Positions 1-15,300 are shown, counted from the first letter of the stretch. The stretch: DNA of 64,000 nucleotides from Arbacia lixula (GCA_963669155.1 OZ022576.1:30890335-30954334), one strand, 5' to 3'. A program made the numbers and translations. Notes: generated by a model from the letters alone, not told the origin.

Positions 1-1760
1 ATGTCAATTCCTTTGAGCTGTAGTGTACCAATTTTTGTGTATCAGATAATGCAGAACACAACAATGACCATTGTGAATCAAACCCGTCTATCCACAAGCA
101 AATGCCATCACAGTGTCATTGATAATGCATGATGCTTCTTGCGGAGAAGACGTTGTAGGTTGACATGTGTGATGTACAATGACCATTGCTGTGTCATGAA
201 TTAATCATTTGATACACACCCATGTTTACATCCAAATTTGTTCAAAAGTAAACAAATCTCGTGAGATATTCACAGGATTTTTAATAAAATAATCTGTGAT
301 GATACTTGCCCAGTGCATATTCAAAAATTCATATTCAAAATTCGGAAAAGTAACAATGCACAGGAATTAAAAAACAAATCTTGTGAACATGTTTTCTTAG
401 ACTTGCATAAAAGTTTATTGAATAATCATGTAGTTTCTCATGCAGCCAAACTCGGACCAATTGCAGTATCGTCCAAACAAAATTGAAAATGTAATAACAA
501 AGGCATTAAGAAGTGGTGATTTGAAAGCAGATACTCCCCCCTCCCCCCCCCCCCCCCACACAAACACATACACCTTTTTGTTTTTTCAGTAATTTTGATT
601 TTGATTTCATTCAAACACAGTTATTACATAAATCATAGACTTTACTTGAAGTATACAAAGTATTGCATTGGAAATATAATAGATATTCCAAAGTAAAAAA
701 AGAAGTAGAATGAAATAAGTTTATTCAAAATCAGCCCCCCCCCCTCATGCCCATCCCCACCCCATGCACCAAAGTAACTTAAACACGCACACACAGCACA
801 GACACATTTACATGTACCAACCGCACACAATGTACACATAAACACACTATTGTTACCCGCTCACTTTCAAATTTGAACTGCAATGTTATTCTCAGACCTT
901 AATCATTTTTTAAAAGTTTCCCATTTCTGTAGGTGCATCTGCAGTCTGCCCGCTTTTATTGCCAAATACTTCTATAAAAATAGTACATTTCAGCAATATC
1001 ATGAGTGCATTCACACATTTAATTCTATTCGAGTTACCTGACAATCCCAAACATTTGTGTTGCCACTCCATATCGCTAATTTCAACTTATTCAAAATGTT
1101 GAATAATAAACTTCAAAAGACGTTCCTTTGTGTATATACATATACACCATGCAATAACTTTCTTTGCTAACAAAAGTGGTGCTCTGAAAACATCATAAAT
1201 GTTCCTGCATTTTAAACTCTGAAAGCTGTCCTGCAGAGAAATACTCAAAATTATGTTGAAATTCAAAAGATCGACATGCTGAATTTCAGCGACAATGAAG
1301 ACTCCTTCCAGCTCATTAACATAGCATATACTGTAGATATTAAGTCTTCCTGGGTAGGCCACGCCCTTCAATACCTAAACTTTGAAAATATGCCACAGGC
1401 TTTACATGATCCTTATCTAGTACGATCTACATGATAGATGCCGAAATTGCATAAGTCACTATCGAAAATCATTTTGCAATTAATGCATACTTTACTGTTG
1501 ATAAATGTTATTGGATTTATAACTTCATCTGTAGTATTTCTAAATTTGCCCATACCTTGCCAGGATTTCAGAACTGCTAAATAAACTGGTGGAGATATAA
1601 ACTTCAACTTCGAAGACTCGTGATCACATGAGACAATAAATTATCCTCCCACAGATCTAAAACAACAATCAAAGTATCTTTCCAATCCAACATTCTTCTC
1701 TCCACACAATAAACGTTTCACCCACTCAATGCGGTATGTCTTGACAAATAACTTAAAGTT

Positions 1761-1769
1761 ACACACACA

Positions 1770-1821
<52 letters not shown>
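1761..1821. repeat. (CA)n microsatellite
   Basis: About 60 bp of almost pure CA dinucleotide. Long open frames across it are artefacts. Confidence 0.95.
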
Positions 1822-1822
<1 letters not shown>

Positions 1823-2221
1823 TAAGCACTTTCCTATGTGCTGGAAATGTACATTTTGTTCTTTCCCTTGTCCTTCGGTTTTATCCTTCACGAGGCTCCA
1901 CGTGGCTATAAAACTGGGAAATAAAACTCCAGCTTGCAATATTTTCCACCCAGCATCTTTCACTCTGCACGCGAGATGATCTTAAAGATGAAAGTGTAAT
2001 GGTATGTGCTTGTGGTAAAGGTTCGTGGTCTGTTAAGATTTGCAGTTACGGTTATGTAGGCATATCAGGCATGTCAAAAGGTACGATAGTTCTTAGAAGA
2101 ATTATGTTAAAAAACCTCCTAAAGAATAAAAGAACTGAAAACTGATTATTAGGAATGATATTGGTTGCTAATAAACTGTGCTCGCTGTGAAACAGGACGT
2201 TCCAAGCGTTAACAATGATAG

Positions 2222-2394
2222 TAGTGCCATTCTCATTGGGCTTAAAAATTCGTGAAGTTAGAAAAATCTTGAAGTTAGGGTGAAAGTTGCCTAGCAACTG
2301 TACCAAAAGCCGAACGGTCCTATTGTCCCGGTCCCCTAACTTCTCGATTGTTCTAACTTCTTGATTTTTTAAAATCCCAATGAGAATGGCACTA
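2222..2394. repeat. Inverted repeat (hairpin element), ~173 bp
   Basis: The left arm starts TAGTGCCATTCTCATTGGG and continues to about 2280; the right arm (about 2333-2394) is its diverged reverse complement, ending CCCAATGAGAATGGCACTA. The arms contain repeated GAAGTTAG-like words. It may be a small non-autonomous DNA transposon. No target duplication was recognised. Confidence 0.6.
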
Positions 2395-2885
2395 GTGTTC
2401 CAACAATCCTGAAAAGGTTCGTGAAGCTATGATTATGCAATTTCATACATGGTTGATGTACATCGGTTATACATGCCGAGTGCCATGACCTTTGTCAAGC
2501 GTATACCCTTCCTTTAAAAGTAAGGTGTAGAAGCTAGGGAGAATGATGACGGACCGTGGTCGTGGCAGGGCCGTGGTGTCCTGGTAACCTGGTTGTGATG
2601 ATTCCTCCTGAAATTAAACAGTAATTGGATCCATGATCATCACGGCACTCTATTCATTACGGGTCCCGTACTCTCCACTGCTGCTAGTGTACCCCTTACT
2701 TTAAAGCTGGAAAACAATTGGGACATAAGAATGTCTTCTTTGAAGAAATGTTCTAATCAAGCTGTTTTAATAGGGACAATGAGCGTTGTATATCCTCGGA
2801 ATTTTCCACGGCTGATGTCTTGTGAGGTGCATGTGTCATGGACAACAGAAACTATCACCATGAACTGTGTGTAGTGTTATATCCA

Positions 2886-2905
2886 CGCGCGCGCGCGCAC
2901 ACACA

Positions 2906-2969
<64 letters not shown>
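2886..2969. repeat. (CG)n/(CA)n microsatellite
   Basis: A short CG run passes into about 70 bp of CA dinucleotides. Confidence 0.95.
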
Positions 2970-2972
<3 letters not shown>

Positions 2973-3110
2973 TAATCTAGACATAATATTTTTGGCGATG
3001 TTTCATTGCAATTGCAAATGATTATTCCTGATTATTCTCCCCGCCCCCCCCCCCTCTCTCTACATCTCTACCCCCCCCTCTATTTCTCTTTCGCCCTTTC
3101 TTTCCCCCAG

Positions 3111-3389
3111 CTTCCATTCTCCCCGTGGACCCCGTGCTGCGAGTCGGCGACTCACTCACCCTCTCCTGCACGCTGGACCAGGCCGATGACGTCACAAATC
3201 GCACTGCGCGCGCAATCCTGTGGACAAAGGGCTCGACTCAGATTGCGTCCGCGCGTTACGTCGCGCGTAACGCAACGACGTCGCAGCTACGATTACATAA
3301 CGTGACCGTGGATGACGATGGGAAGTACTACTGCCAGTTCGCTGATGATGAGTGGATGAGCAGACGAGGTGTTCACGTCTTCGTGGGAT
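3111..3389 (+). CDS. Receptor exon: Ig domain (D1)
   Basis: The exon follows a pyrimidine-rich acceptor (TTTCCCCCAG) and ends at GGGAT|GTAAGT. It is phase 1 at both ends, typical of Ig-domain exons. The peptide has SLTLSC (B-strand Cys), AILWTKG (core Trp) and DDDGKYYC (F-strand DxGxYxC), so a complete Ig fold is present. NRT, NAT and NVT are potential N-glycosylation sites. In gp130, G-CSFR and IL-6R an N-terminal Ig domain also precedes the cytokine-binding module. Confidence 0.87.
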
Positions 3390-6300
3390 GTAAGTCGTTT
3401 TTAACTCTGTATGTGCTAGGCACCTTCTTACCCTATTCAATCTGTATGGATGCAATGCACATGTGGCACACTAAGGGTTTATCTATTGGGCTATAGCACC
3501 GATATCACACTCGCTGATATCATTACTGATAGCAAGACGTATAGTGGGATGATTCAAATCAAATTCAGATCCAAAGCTTCTTGATGTTAGTCCATGATTG
3601 CATCTTCAAATATTATTCAGGGCTCATATGCTATTATAAATGCATCTCCAGATGAAATAACAAACATAAAGCGAATGAAAACTCATACTCATTTTCCTCG
3701 GAGGCCATGACAACGTAAAAGATTTGAATAATTATTTTTTTTTTTTGCGAAAGAAAGAGCACAATAAGAAAGAGGGAGAGGAGCAAATAAGAATTGGTCA
3801 AGAGACCGGCAAATTGCTCAGCGATAAGCAATACCCACTTCACTCATTAAAATGGATATTATATCAGATAAAAAAAGAGATAAACTAAGATTAAATCACA
3901 CTTTTATGTTGACGACCAGCATAAAATACAAGTTGGTGACGTCACATTTCCAGTGGCAGTCCCTTACGACTGGCAGAATCGAGTGTCGTCTGCGGTGCCC
4001 TTAACAATCAACAGCGTACATTTTTCTGACAAATTCCATCTTTGAAAGCTTCCGTTTGGGCTTTCTAGATGATTTATGTACGATTCGTAAAGCACTCCGT
4101 GTAAGTATTTATGAAAACATTGCATCATTCACGAACAGCTTAAGAGCTAAGGCTGTTAATAGTCTAAATACTATAAAATGAAGTGCTTTTAACCATGGTA
4201 AGTAGCTACTCATGAACTCTAAGCGCACGCAAGCTGGATCACGTTTCACAGTTTCAATCTCCTTTTCAGCATATTATGGCGTGAAAGAGATCGAACAAGC
4301 ACAGAATGCGTAGCTATCACTGGTTATAATTATTGCATTTAATTGACTGTAAACGTTAGACACGCCTATATAACGTTTAAAAAAACACTCAAAAAGAAAA
4401 ACTATAATTGTAAACAAACCACAAATATTCTATTCGTAAAGTATTAACCTACATGTATTCACAATCGCTGCAGCTATAAATGCTGCACTGACATGGTATT
4501 TTTATCGTGCCGTCTTCATAGCAAGTAGCAATTTGAAGTGCTAGCCGTTTGCCTGAACCCTTATGCATATATGTATTTATACCAAACTGTGCTACATTTT
4601 ACGCATACAGCCCTTACCAATGCTATCATTATAATCTCGTGGCGTCGTGTTTCTATACCAAATCTGCCATAATCTTATTATAATTTGAGAAGAAGATGAG
4701 AAGATTAGAATCAAACAGAGTGATAAAGAAAGTTTTCTTTCGTAGCAAGACTTGGGATTTGAGACACTGTTGGATGGGGTAGTGTAAGGGTTAAATGGGG
4801 CTAATATGTGTTTTATGATTATGGTAACTTTCAACAATATAATGAATCTATCTATTTTGCCTTTGTTTCTAGTACCGCCAGAGCCAGTAGAAAATGTAAC
4901 GTGTGTGGCGCCTACTCTGACATCATTCCGATGCAAGTGGGACCACAGGCATGGTGCTTCGAACCTGGCCGTTACAGACACACTTCAGTTCAAACCATGG
5001 TCATCAGGGTAAGCACTGATTTGCGGTTACATTTTAAAACTTTATGTAACACAAAATGTATATATATTTTGATTTAAATGCAATGCATTTGTGGAGAGAG
5101 TAGGTTAATAAATTGTATAGACGATTTGCTGGTACGCATAAATGTTATTTTTAGCCTACTCCATCCGCAGATAAAGTGAAATAGGCCTTAGAGCCCGGAT
5201 AAAAAAGAAATAAATAGATAGATATTAAAGGTCCCCTGATCAAAATATATGCCGACTTCTGCTGGTGTACAATAGCATGTATATTACAAAATTACTTACT
5301 GTGCAATGAATATATATGTCATACATTAAAAAAAAAAATCATTTTTTTCTCAGCACTGCTAAGCCCCGCCTCCCCAAAATTTCCTCCAGCTCATGATTCC
5401 CATCGTGACATCATCAAAGGTAGAAATAAGCAGTACAATAGACATAATTTATGCACATAACTAGCTATTGCAATGACTACCTCCACCTGCTCTAAAGAGG
5501 ATCACATGTCTTCACACAATACCATCTCACAACCTTTCATCTGTAATGGGAATAATTGTTTGCTATGTTACAAATTTGCCAGCTATGTCAAGGAAGAAGC
5601 AATAAGTTTGCATTGTATATCAAACACGTGATGCTATTATAAGTAATACAGGTATTCATTGCAATGAATAGCTATGTGCGTAATTTAGTTTATTGCTACA
5701 TTTAATAATGACACAATGAGAATCTTGAGCTGGAGGACATTTTTGGAGAGCGGGGCTTAGCAGTGCTGAGAAAATATGTAGAAAATATATTTTTAAATAT
5801 ATGACAAAAGTCATATAGTTTCATTGCACAGTTAGTGATTTTGTAATATACATACTATTACACACCAGTAGAAGTTGTCATAGTCAGGGGACCTTTAATC
5901 ATGTTTATCTGGGCCTACAGCTTTCGAGGCAACGACATTGCAACAAGGGACCAGGGATGTGTTAGGAAGGAGAAGCAACTCGAGCATAATATATTCAAAC
6001 ATCTGTATGGATACTAAAGCGTGCTGATGAATGTCAAAAGCATTCCACAATCACTACAATGCTAAGTCCCATGCGCGACACCGACATTTAGCTGCTGTCA
6101 ACTTGGACAGCAATATCTTTAATTCACTGTTTTGTCTCTGGAAGATATGTTTCTTATCGCATTTTTGTGCAATTTTCAAGAAAGTTACGGGCAACACCAC
6201 TGAAGATCCTGTACTTGGTTTTCTTCTAAATGATTGTTGAATTCAATTAACAAATTTCTTCAATTTCCGCAGATTTCCGCAAATGTGGGATTTAATCATT

Positions 6301-9300
6301 ATCAAAATTATATCTTAAGCTGTTTATTTTCATTAACAGAGTTTACGTGCATTTGCGTGCAACTGAGATATTTTAGAAGAAAAAAAAAATGTTTGTTTTT
6401 GTTCGCTGATATCTCTTTTCCTCACAAAGGTATTGATGCAATCCAACAGAGCTGGACAAGCGAAATAAGACTCTCCATTTCTTTTGTTCTATCTGAGAAA
6501 CCGTTGCTACGCAGCCCTGTTCGTTATTATTAAAACACCTGAAAAGCACATGCTAAGAAGAGTTTTTTCTTCGGCGGTTCCACGCATGGGTTCAAAGAAA
6601 GAAAGTTGTTTCATATCCTTCCATAACACATCCCTGAAGGGACGTCTTGCCAAAAACCCACGTTCAATGGTCAGTCCCCAAATTAATCACAACAAAAGCA
6701 GCTTTCCCCCAACTCAAAATGCAAATGTTAAACGCAAGGTGCGTTGCTATTGCGTTTCGTCTGACTTGCGTTTAGCCTATCTTGACTTTCATGTAAGATG
6801 GCCCAGGAGCCAGTGATAACGTTTATCTGCATGGGCCTACAGCTTTCGGGCAACGACATTGCAACAAGGGACGTATTGCCAAAAACCCACGTTCAATCGT
6901 CAGTCCCCAAATTAATCACAACAAAAGCAGCTTTGCACCAACTCCTGGTTTATCAAATGCAAATGTTAAACGCAAGGTGCGTTGCTATTGCGATTAGCTT
7001 TATCTTGACTTTCATGTAAGAAGGCCCAGGAGCCAGTGATGTTGATTTAAACCATTAACTGTCAGTGAGATTGACTTGTATGTGTCTGTCGAGTATCAGC
7101 CAAACGGCAGGCACCGGAAAATACGCTCATTTTATTTTCAGCGAGGTAGTCGTGACCTTCACTTGACCTCTCGAACCGCGGAAAACGTCTCCTTTTCAAA
7201 CTGCGATATCTTCATGAATATACCATATTTTAGTGCGCTTTCTTTTGTAACTGTATGTTGGAGGTCGAATTTTACCAAGGGTGAAAAAACATTTCATTAA
7301 AACAGGCAGACAAATATTGCAAATTCGAGATAAATATGTGGTTCTAATACAAATTAAAAAAAATTAAAATAAACTCTATATTCCAATGTCAATCGCTTTT
7401 GAGCCCTTAACATTTAGAGATCATCTGAAGCGGAATTTATTGTACTTTATGGAGATACCATTATTTTTCAACCTCCCCCCATAGAAGGGTCAGGATCCAG
7501 CAAAACATCAACCATGTTCAAATCCAAAATGAGCGAGATATGACGAAGTTGTGAACGATCCTAACCAGCCAATCATAGTCCACGATAATAACGAAATTCT
7601 ACCGGCGATCCAAGGGTCGCGGACTATGATAGCGCTGCCGATTGACTGGTATGTATTCTAATGTCACCAACACGAAATTACCGAACTAGAGCCAGAACAT
7701 TTACAGTATACAGCATAACCAATGGCGCCTGAAATGGGGGAGGGGTGGCAAATTCCCCCGGTATTTTAAGTGGAGGGGTAAAGTGGATGCTTCCCCCCCC
7801 CCCCTCCCAAAAAAGGGCCACCTCACAAGACGAAGACAAACATTCGTAACGATGCCACAAAGAAGCTTTTGCTCGGATGCCACGCGCACCCTCGGGGAAG
7901 TCCTCGGTGTTGCGGCCGAGGCGCAACTTGAATTTCCGTTGGTTGCTCAAGCCGCAAGAAAGCAAGCACGACTGAATGGTTCCTCCGTGTATTTATCTAA
8001 CGTTGAATAAGTTCGAGCATGGACACTACCACAGGGTCCAATTCATAAACAAAGAAAACACATATTGTATGATCTTTCATGGAAAATATTGGGCCCCTCG
8101 GTGACCTGGTGTGGGGGGATAACAGTTTCCCTCGACTTTCGGTCTCGAGAAAATCGTATCCCTGCCTTCCACAAGATCTATCCTTTTCTGTAAGGACATT
8201 TGTTTTAAGCACAAATATTTTAATCAAATCCTTTGTATCTGGAGCATTACAACAAGATGAGCTAGTTTAAATGAATGTGATTTATCAATTAACACTTTCA
8301 TGAGAACACAAATGGCAAAGAGGGTAGTTTTCATTTTCATTACCGTTTGTAAATACATCCATGCCTTTCTTTCTTGAATTTCAAAGTGAACTATTCAAGG
8401 ACGCATTAAAGTAATCATATTTTTGTTTTACTCCATTGTTTTTCTTTCGTTTTTGTATTTCTTTAAGACACATGAATGTCTTCTTCTCGCTTACATCTGA
8501 AAGTGAACTATCCTAGAACGCATTTAGAGATAAATTATGTTTTGTGTTACTTTACGACACATCAATGTCTTTCGTTCTTGAAATTTTAAGTGAGCTATTC
8601 AAAATCGAGAAGGCATAATATCCTTTTTTAATGACGCTCAGTGTTTGTTTGAGGCTTTACTAAATTAAAACTTGAATGTAAATGCCTAAATCGCTCCCAT
8701 CTCTAATCAGTGCGGAGCTAGTGATTGTATTACCCGAGTAAATTAGGTAGATGGGAGTCGTTATGGGGTGGGGGAAGGGATGACCCCGGGGATAACCTAT
8801 AAACTCCCCCCCGTATGTAAAGGAAAGATGATTTTGTGTTTTGCGCAAAAGACATGTCATACAGTATGATAAAAATTCCGTCATAAAACGCGGTCCTTTT
8901 GAACTAGTGATTCTGTGACGACTTGAGCGGGTAAATGTTCCCTTCAGAACGTGTATGTTGTTGGTCGATGGTACTAGGTACCTCGATGTAATAATGATGA
9001 TGTGTACATATACATTCAAACTCACACACTGGATGTACTATATATCATAAAGTGGGCGCAACATAGAAGGTGAAATACGATGATTAGAAGTATGAGAAAT
9101 TGTATTCACGCAAGCCTGAGCCAGAAATGGACCACCACATGAAGACTTTTTCATCATATTCATTTTGGGGTCAATTTAAGATCAAATAAAGTTCGTTGAC
9201 AATGAGCAGAACACATCTATTCAAACCAAATAAAAAAAACTGCTAGGAAAAGTTATATGTTCTTGTTGTCTTAAAAAAAACCCACCCCAAAACAAGTTGA

Positions 9301-12300
9301 GAAATACCCGTCTAAGCGGCCTAATCTTACCAGCAAAGATTCCTGCGCGGAGCATTACTGATTACCGGCTTTATTGTGGTACCAGCACATCCACATTGCA
9401 ACGTATACACCTAGCCGGGAAAGAGTAAACAAGATTAAAACATGGTTGTTACTCTATACCAGATAGAATGCACTCGTTTCTTGAATATGAATTATATCAT
9501 GTATTGCTTCCAATCCTAGGGAGGGGGAAGAGGATGGGGAGGGGAGGGGGGGGGGGGTAGATACAAGGGAATATTTTAATGAATATTTTACTGGAAAAGT
9601 GATTAGGAATTTCCTGCAGGTTGAATCTATCATTACAATTTTGAGTATTGGCAACCCTGATATTATGTTTTGCGGGATTCCTGTTAGGTTGTCTACACGT
9701 AATTATCGCCATCAAGTACACACACACCCTTACACACACCCACACACACACCTATACACACAGTTATGTTGTACTTTGCAGCATCACTATGTTTAAGAAT
9801 ATTTTTGATAGTTTTTTAGAATTGCTTTGAATAATATACATTTTATGAGTGTATTCAATCCTGTTTTTATCTCTTTTTGTTTCTTTTCGTTGAAAATCAT
9901 TCCTTCACATGTATTTTATGTCAGGAGGAGGTGGCTAAGTCTTTACAGAAATCCTACGTATTCGAAAGTGGGAATAAGGGTTTCATCAAAGACATGGTTT
10001 CCCTTTTGCAGGTAAAAAAACAAAAAGTTGGTAAAAACCACGGAAAATAGAAAAGGCTACTGTGTCAGAACTTCTCTGACAATAAAATAGCTGGAACCTG
10101 ACTTTAAGCGAAATTAAAGCTATCGCTAGATTTTGAGGAGGTTTTGAGCGGGACGTCCGAAAGCTACAGCCTGTACATAGAAACCGGAGACCGCTGTGCT
10201 CTCTGCATCGGTCCGCTCCACAGTACATGCGTTCAGTGGTAGTCCACTTCAGTGGTTAAACACTGTTCTACCAGGGGCCCTGTTTGACATTTTGACGTTT
10301 AACAAAACATGGTTTACATAAACACAAACAAATATAATGTACAGTTCAGTGACAAATAAAAATCATTGTGGCATGTGTGACGTTTAACCAAAGTGATTAT
10401 TATTGCGTTTCATATTGCACATACTAAACATACAGGTTGTACTAGTGGTCCTTGTACAGTTTTACAGAGTTTCCATCTGTCTGCAAAAACCTTAAAGCAG
10501 GCCTGATCGTAATCTTTAATGAGTACTGTTTCAGGTCAAACCGTCAACTTTCTGTGATGTTTAAATACGTTTTGATCGCATTATTTGCAATGATGTTTAC
10601 GACATGGTACTGATACTGTGTCAATTATATAATGTGTTTTCACGTCAAGTTGTTAAAAGGTTTGTCAGTAATAAAGCAATCGATCATTTTGTTCCCTGAT
10701 GGGGATGAAAACACTGTTCTACTCGTATATAACCAAAACAGGATCTAGGCCGACATCAATCCGCCCGAAGAGAGATCAAGTGTTGCGATTCTTAAAAAAA
10801 TGAAATATTGAGGCTGCCTGTTAAATCTGATTGATATGCCAGAGTACGATTAGCGCCTTATACGGGTTGCCGCTTAATGCCCCTCCCCCCCCCCCACACG
10901 CACACACAGTGGTTCCACACATTCTATCCAAAGCAACGCAGCAGGACACGACCAAGGAATGATCACCTGCCCCCGCCCCCCCCCCTTTCCCCCACACAAT
11001 ATTTTATCCCTTAACACCCCACCACACTGCACTTTATCACCCCCTTCAATGTATACACCCGTTAAATGTGACCCATTTCACGGAATTTCCAGTCGCGTTG
11101 CAAATTTCAGAGTCTCTTCACCTAGACACTTTCCAAAAATCCATATTTCTTCCTTGTTGATTGTCTGATTTCTTTTCAAACTTTCAGCGAACTGCTTTTT
11201 GCGTTTTACAAATACGTGCATGGCACTTGTTTTTATAGAGATACATTGTAAATTAACAAAACCTATATAACAAACCGATTGGTGTATAGGCAGAACAGAG
11301 AAATATGGGTGAGAGTTTTAGGACACTCAAAAGTTGAGGAAACAATGTATTCGTGCATAAACAGAAAATTAAGCAGTAGCCTTGTTTAATATGCGTTGTA
11401 TTGAAGGAGAATCAAACGCTGATACATTTTGCCAATCTGTTTGTCTGTTTTTATTACGTTCAACTTCATGTCAGGGTTGTATTCCCTTTTAATTAATCCA
11501 CCCTGACATTTTGCTCACCAAATGGTAAACAACGGTATACAATATACCAAAAACAATGCTTAAGTACTGGTACCCATGAGGGGAAAATACATACTCGTGG
11601 GTGTTCGTGCGCAGATGTACAAAAGCGGCGTGGAATTGTCAACATTTTTAACGGTTAATTTTTACGACTTGATAACATATTTTCGGGTTATTTTCAGCTA
11701 AAGTTCAATGACTACTTCGGTATATAATACGGTGTTTTTTTTTACCTATTCGTAACATAGATGTGACAAAATATCGGCGCAACATGTTGGGAACCACGTA
11801 CCACAATAATTATTGTTGTACTGACCAAGGGCGTGCAAACCAAAATCGCACGCCCCATACAGCGCAGTGCGAGACCATTTTTGAGTGCAAATGGGAAGTT
11901 CACGCAATACTAGTAAACACTCTGTTCAAAGTTTCCCCAATCTTTTCTCCTGGATCCATATTCATTAAATCTACTTGGTTACTACTGCTGGCCTCTAAGC
12001 TGATACTCAGACCCACTTGTCACTGGTAATTTCGCATTAGTTTAACTGTTATAATGTACAATGTGTACATTTCTTAAAATAATGCGCACAGATCCCATAT
12101 AGCAGCAATTTATTTGGCACATTATGGTTTGGAGAGCAGTCGAGTCCTGAAAACGATAGGTTTGAATTCATTCCGAAAAGTAAAAAAAAAAAAAAAACAG
12201 ATCGGAAAACGTTTGAATAAGACCCGACAAACTATCAAATATATATTAAAAATCGATTCGGCACCCCAACCATAAAAAACATTTTGCAAATTGTTGATCA

Positions 12301-15300
12301 CATTATCTTAGCTCTTAATCATGTGTTATGTGTATTTTTTTTTTGTGTGAGTTGTTTGTTTGTAAAGGTTCTTCTTTGTGACTAGTTCATAACTCTCATC
12401 ACCACCCTCTCCTCCTACTTAGATTTCATCTTATTTGTTTTCGGTTTTAAACACCGAAAGCTAAAATTTGTCTTGTGTAAAAAATAATCTCTCCTCTTTC
12501 TACCCACTCATTCATTTCCTTTCTTCACCTATCACCCCATAAGTGGGTCAAATATCCTGAAAGAATACAACCAAATGGTGTTACCGAAAGTTTTATTCTT
12601 TCCTAAATAGTATCTATTAGGTTCGTCTTTTCAGTATTTTGATCCTGTACCTTTTAGAATCTTTACATTCGATCCCTCTTCGCCCGGATTGGTGTCGGTC
12701 TAGATCCTGCTTTGATTGAACACGATAAAAATATTATTGTTCATCTCCATCAGACATGACTGCTATGTTCGCTCTCCAGGGTGTGGAAATGTTTGATGGA
12801 AAATAAATGTCAATGTCATTAATAACAATGCTTTTTAGTCTTTGCTTTGCTGTTACTCTTTTGGCGTTACTCTCCGTAACAGCAAGACGAAGACCGTACA
12901 TTTGTACAAAACATCTTTCTACAAAACATCGATTATTCGAATAAGATATGGAAATAAACATAATTTCAAAGAAAGGTTCAATATTGAGTGCAGCTATATG
13001 CAAATGACATTCTACTACTGGACATATTTAAATGTATGTCTATTCTATAACAATATTTGTATATCAGATTTATACCTGTTTAAAGGAATGTTTGTTATAT
13101 TATATACACACAATGCGTTTTCATTTTCTCCTCTTAAATATATAGTACATCCTACCCTTTTGAACGTAAGGCAAGTAACTTTTATGCTTTCTGTATTGCA
13201 ATCCTTGTATATTGAATCGATGATGTTCTCCTTTGTAACTGTCTATTTCTCGCCCTGTATTAAGCATCAATTAGCTGTGCCCTACGCTTTGTATGTTTAT
13301 TTTCCTTTATTGTCTCTAAATGTATAATAAAATGATCTTGAAAAAAAGTCATTTCACCTATTGCCTCTTCTTCCTGCCATTCACTTGCATTATGAACTAC
13401 AAACTACATGTTATATGCATTCAACCGTAGGTTAAAATACATCACACTTCACAAGCCATGGGCTATAGGTGAAAACTTGAATTCATTGCTTATGAAAATT
13501 GTTCACTTTTGATTTTAGACGATGAATAAAGAATTGAAGTGAAAAAAAATCTTATTGATATGAAGGTTTCAATGCACTTTAATATTTTCAAATGCCCACA
13601 TACGTGTAGTCCTGTGAGGTTGTTTGTAGCACGCGCTTTGTGGCCTCATTCAGAGCTTCAATGACGTTTTCATGGACCCGCATATTGGACAAAGTTCTTA
13701 CGCAATGGGATGCCTATTAAATATTAAGTCAACATGCATGTCGTTAAATCATGGCATGATATCGGTTGTCGGCTAAGGCCTTCAAAAGTTGAATTTTTGC
13801 CTCTTGCTTCGTCAACAGGCGCACTGTAAAGAGTTTGCAACCCTGACCGTTTTCTTCAGTCACACGTCATATACCATGATCAAAGTAATTTTGTGTTGAT
13901 GTCTGTCTGTTTCATCTATATTCATTTTTTTGTATTTACAGATGATTTTACTTCAAGTGCATACGACTCTTCCCTCTCTAGTTTATGGTCTGCTTGATTT
14001 CATTTGACCCTTCTTCAAGGGATAAACCACCCTGAAGTTTCAATAAAAGCACAAATATGCAAAGGAACATATTAATGAAGGTTTGACGAAAATCCGTCTA
14101 GAAGGATAAGAAAGTTATGATATTTTGAGATTTGAATTTTGCGACGTTTCATGTTTATGCTTTTATTGAAACCAATAAGAGTTGGTTCTCCAAATAAAAA
14201 AAAATCAGGCATATTTGAATCCTGATTACCCGCTTGGTTTGCCTAGATGCACACGTTTGAATACGCCCATATACATGTTCTCGCTTTGTTTCAATGAGCA
14301 TCATACACCCAATATGTATTCATTTCAAAACATAATTAAGAATTGGATCAACATATTCAGTCAATGAACACACAGCGACTTGAACATGGGCGTTGTGCCA
14401 ATATTTTACAATGTAGTAACGACTTTAAAAAAAATGTAAACTGAGTATGAAGCCATTTCTACATGTCTCCATTGTACATTGAACTCTATTCGACCATAGG
14501 GCTGCGATGGTAGATTTAATAAAACCTTCCAATCCAAATTTATTTAATTGGGCCGTAGCTTTGATTAATATTTTCTGGCCTGTTTAGTAACATGGTCTTC
14601 GGGGAGAATTTAAAGGGACACAAAATATTGGGCAGATTTCAAATTTGCAAAGAGGCATACGTTTTATTAGATCCCTTTTTAACTCCTCGCCTGATTTATA
14701 TAGAGCACAGAAGTGGTGTCATATTCATTGTGGATTCTGTTTCTAAACAACCTAGAGTTATACTGGTCATACACTATAGCGGATTAGTGTCGGGTTCTTC
14801 TCGCTATAGTCATCACTGCTTGGTCTACCCACATAGTTTAGAACCAGTTGTCTTGACAATATGCTCATATGACGTCACACTTCGGTAAGCTATTAACATT
14901 AATTACAAATAAACATACGATGTGTATATGTACCTCAACAGGTTGGATTGGGAGACGTGTAAACTGTCGGGGTCAGCCAGGTGTGACGGAGAATGTCAAA
15001 AATGCGACGGCATGGACATCCGGGTCATTTCCACCAACATCTTGGGCAATAGTTCCTACAGCGCCACCATGGACTATACCGCCATCGGTGAGTCTTGCTC
15101 CCGGCGTGTTTCAAACGAATTCAAATCACGGATTTGTCCGAGTTGATTAACTCTTAATGAGCCATTGAGGATTTTGTGTGCTGGTAATACACGATTCGCT
15201 TAGGACAATATGAATGTTGGCATAATTTGTATCTGCGCGGTTCTATGGCGGCATGGGTCACTCACGTTACTTTTTGAAAAAAAAAATACTTCGTCTCATC

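Larger units (their letters stand above)
1..3110. other. Noncoding stretch upstream of the receptor Ig exon
   Basis: Probably intron 1 of the receptor and/or upstream DNA. It holds two (CA)n tracts and one inverted repeat. I looked for a signal-peptide exon ending in phase 1 before a GT and found no convincing one. Confidence 0.5.
5009..14941 (+). other. Long receptor intron splitting D2
   Basis: This 9.9-kb phase 2 intron (GTAAGC to CAACAG) separates the halves of D2. It holds a TTAA-flanked foldback element, a dispersed repeat, a 175-bp direct duplication, a diverged tandem repeat near 8.4 kb, short C- and A-rich runs and a repeat near 14.0 kb. Outside these I see nothing identifiable. Confidence 0.6.

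Noticed and set aside
1849-1911. Hydrophobic start MYILFFPLSFGFIL as the receptor signal peptide
   Set aside because: No donor follows in a suitable phase and the frame soon stops, so it cannot be joined to the Ig exon with confidence.
12842-13327. 161-codon frame ending near an AATAAA and A-run
   Set aside because: Composition looks random and no motif is seen. The AATAAA and A-run may be a retroposed 3' end, but this could not be supported.
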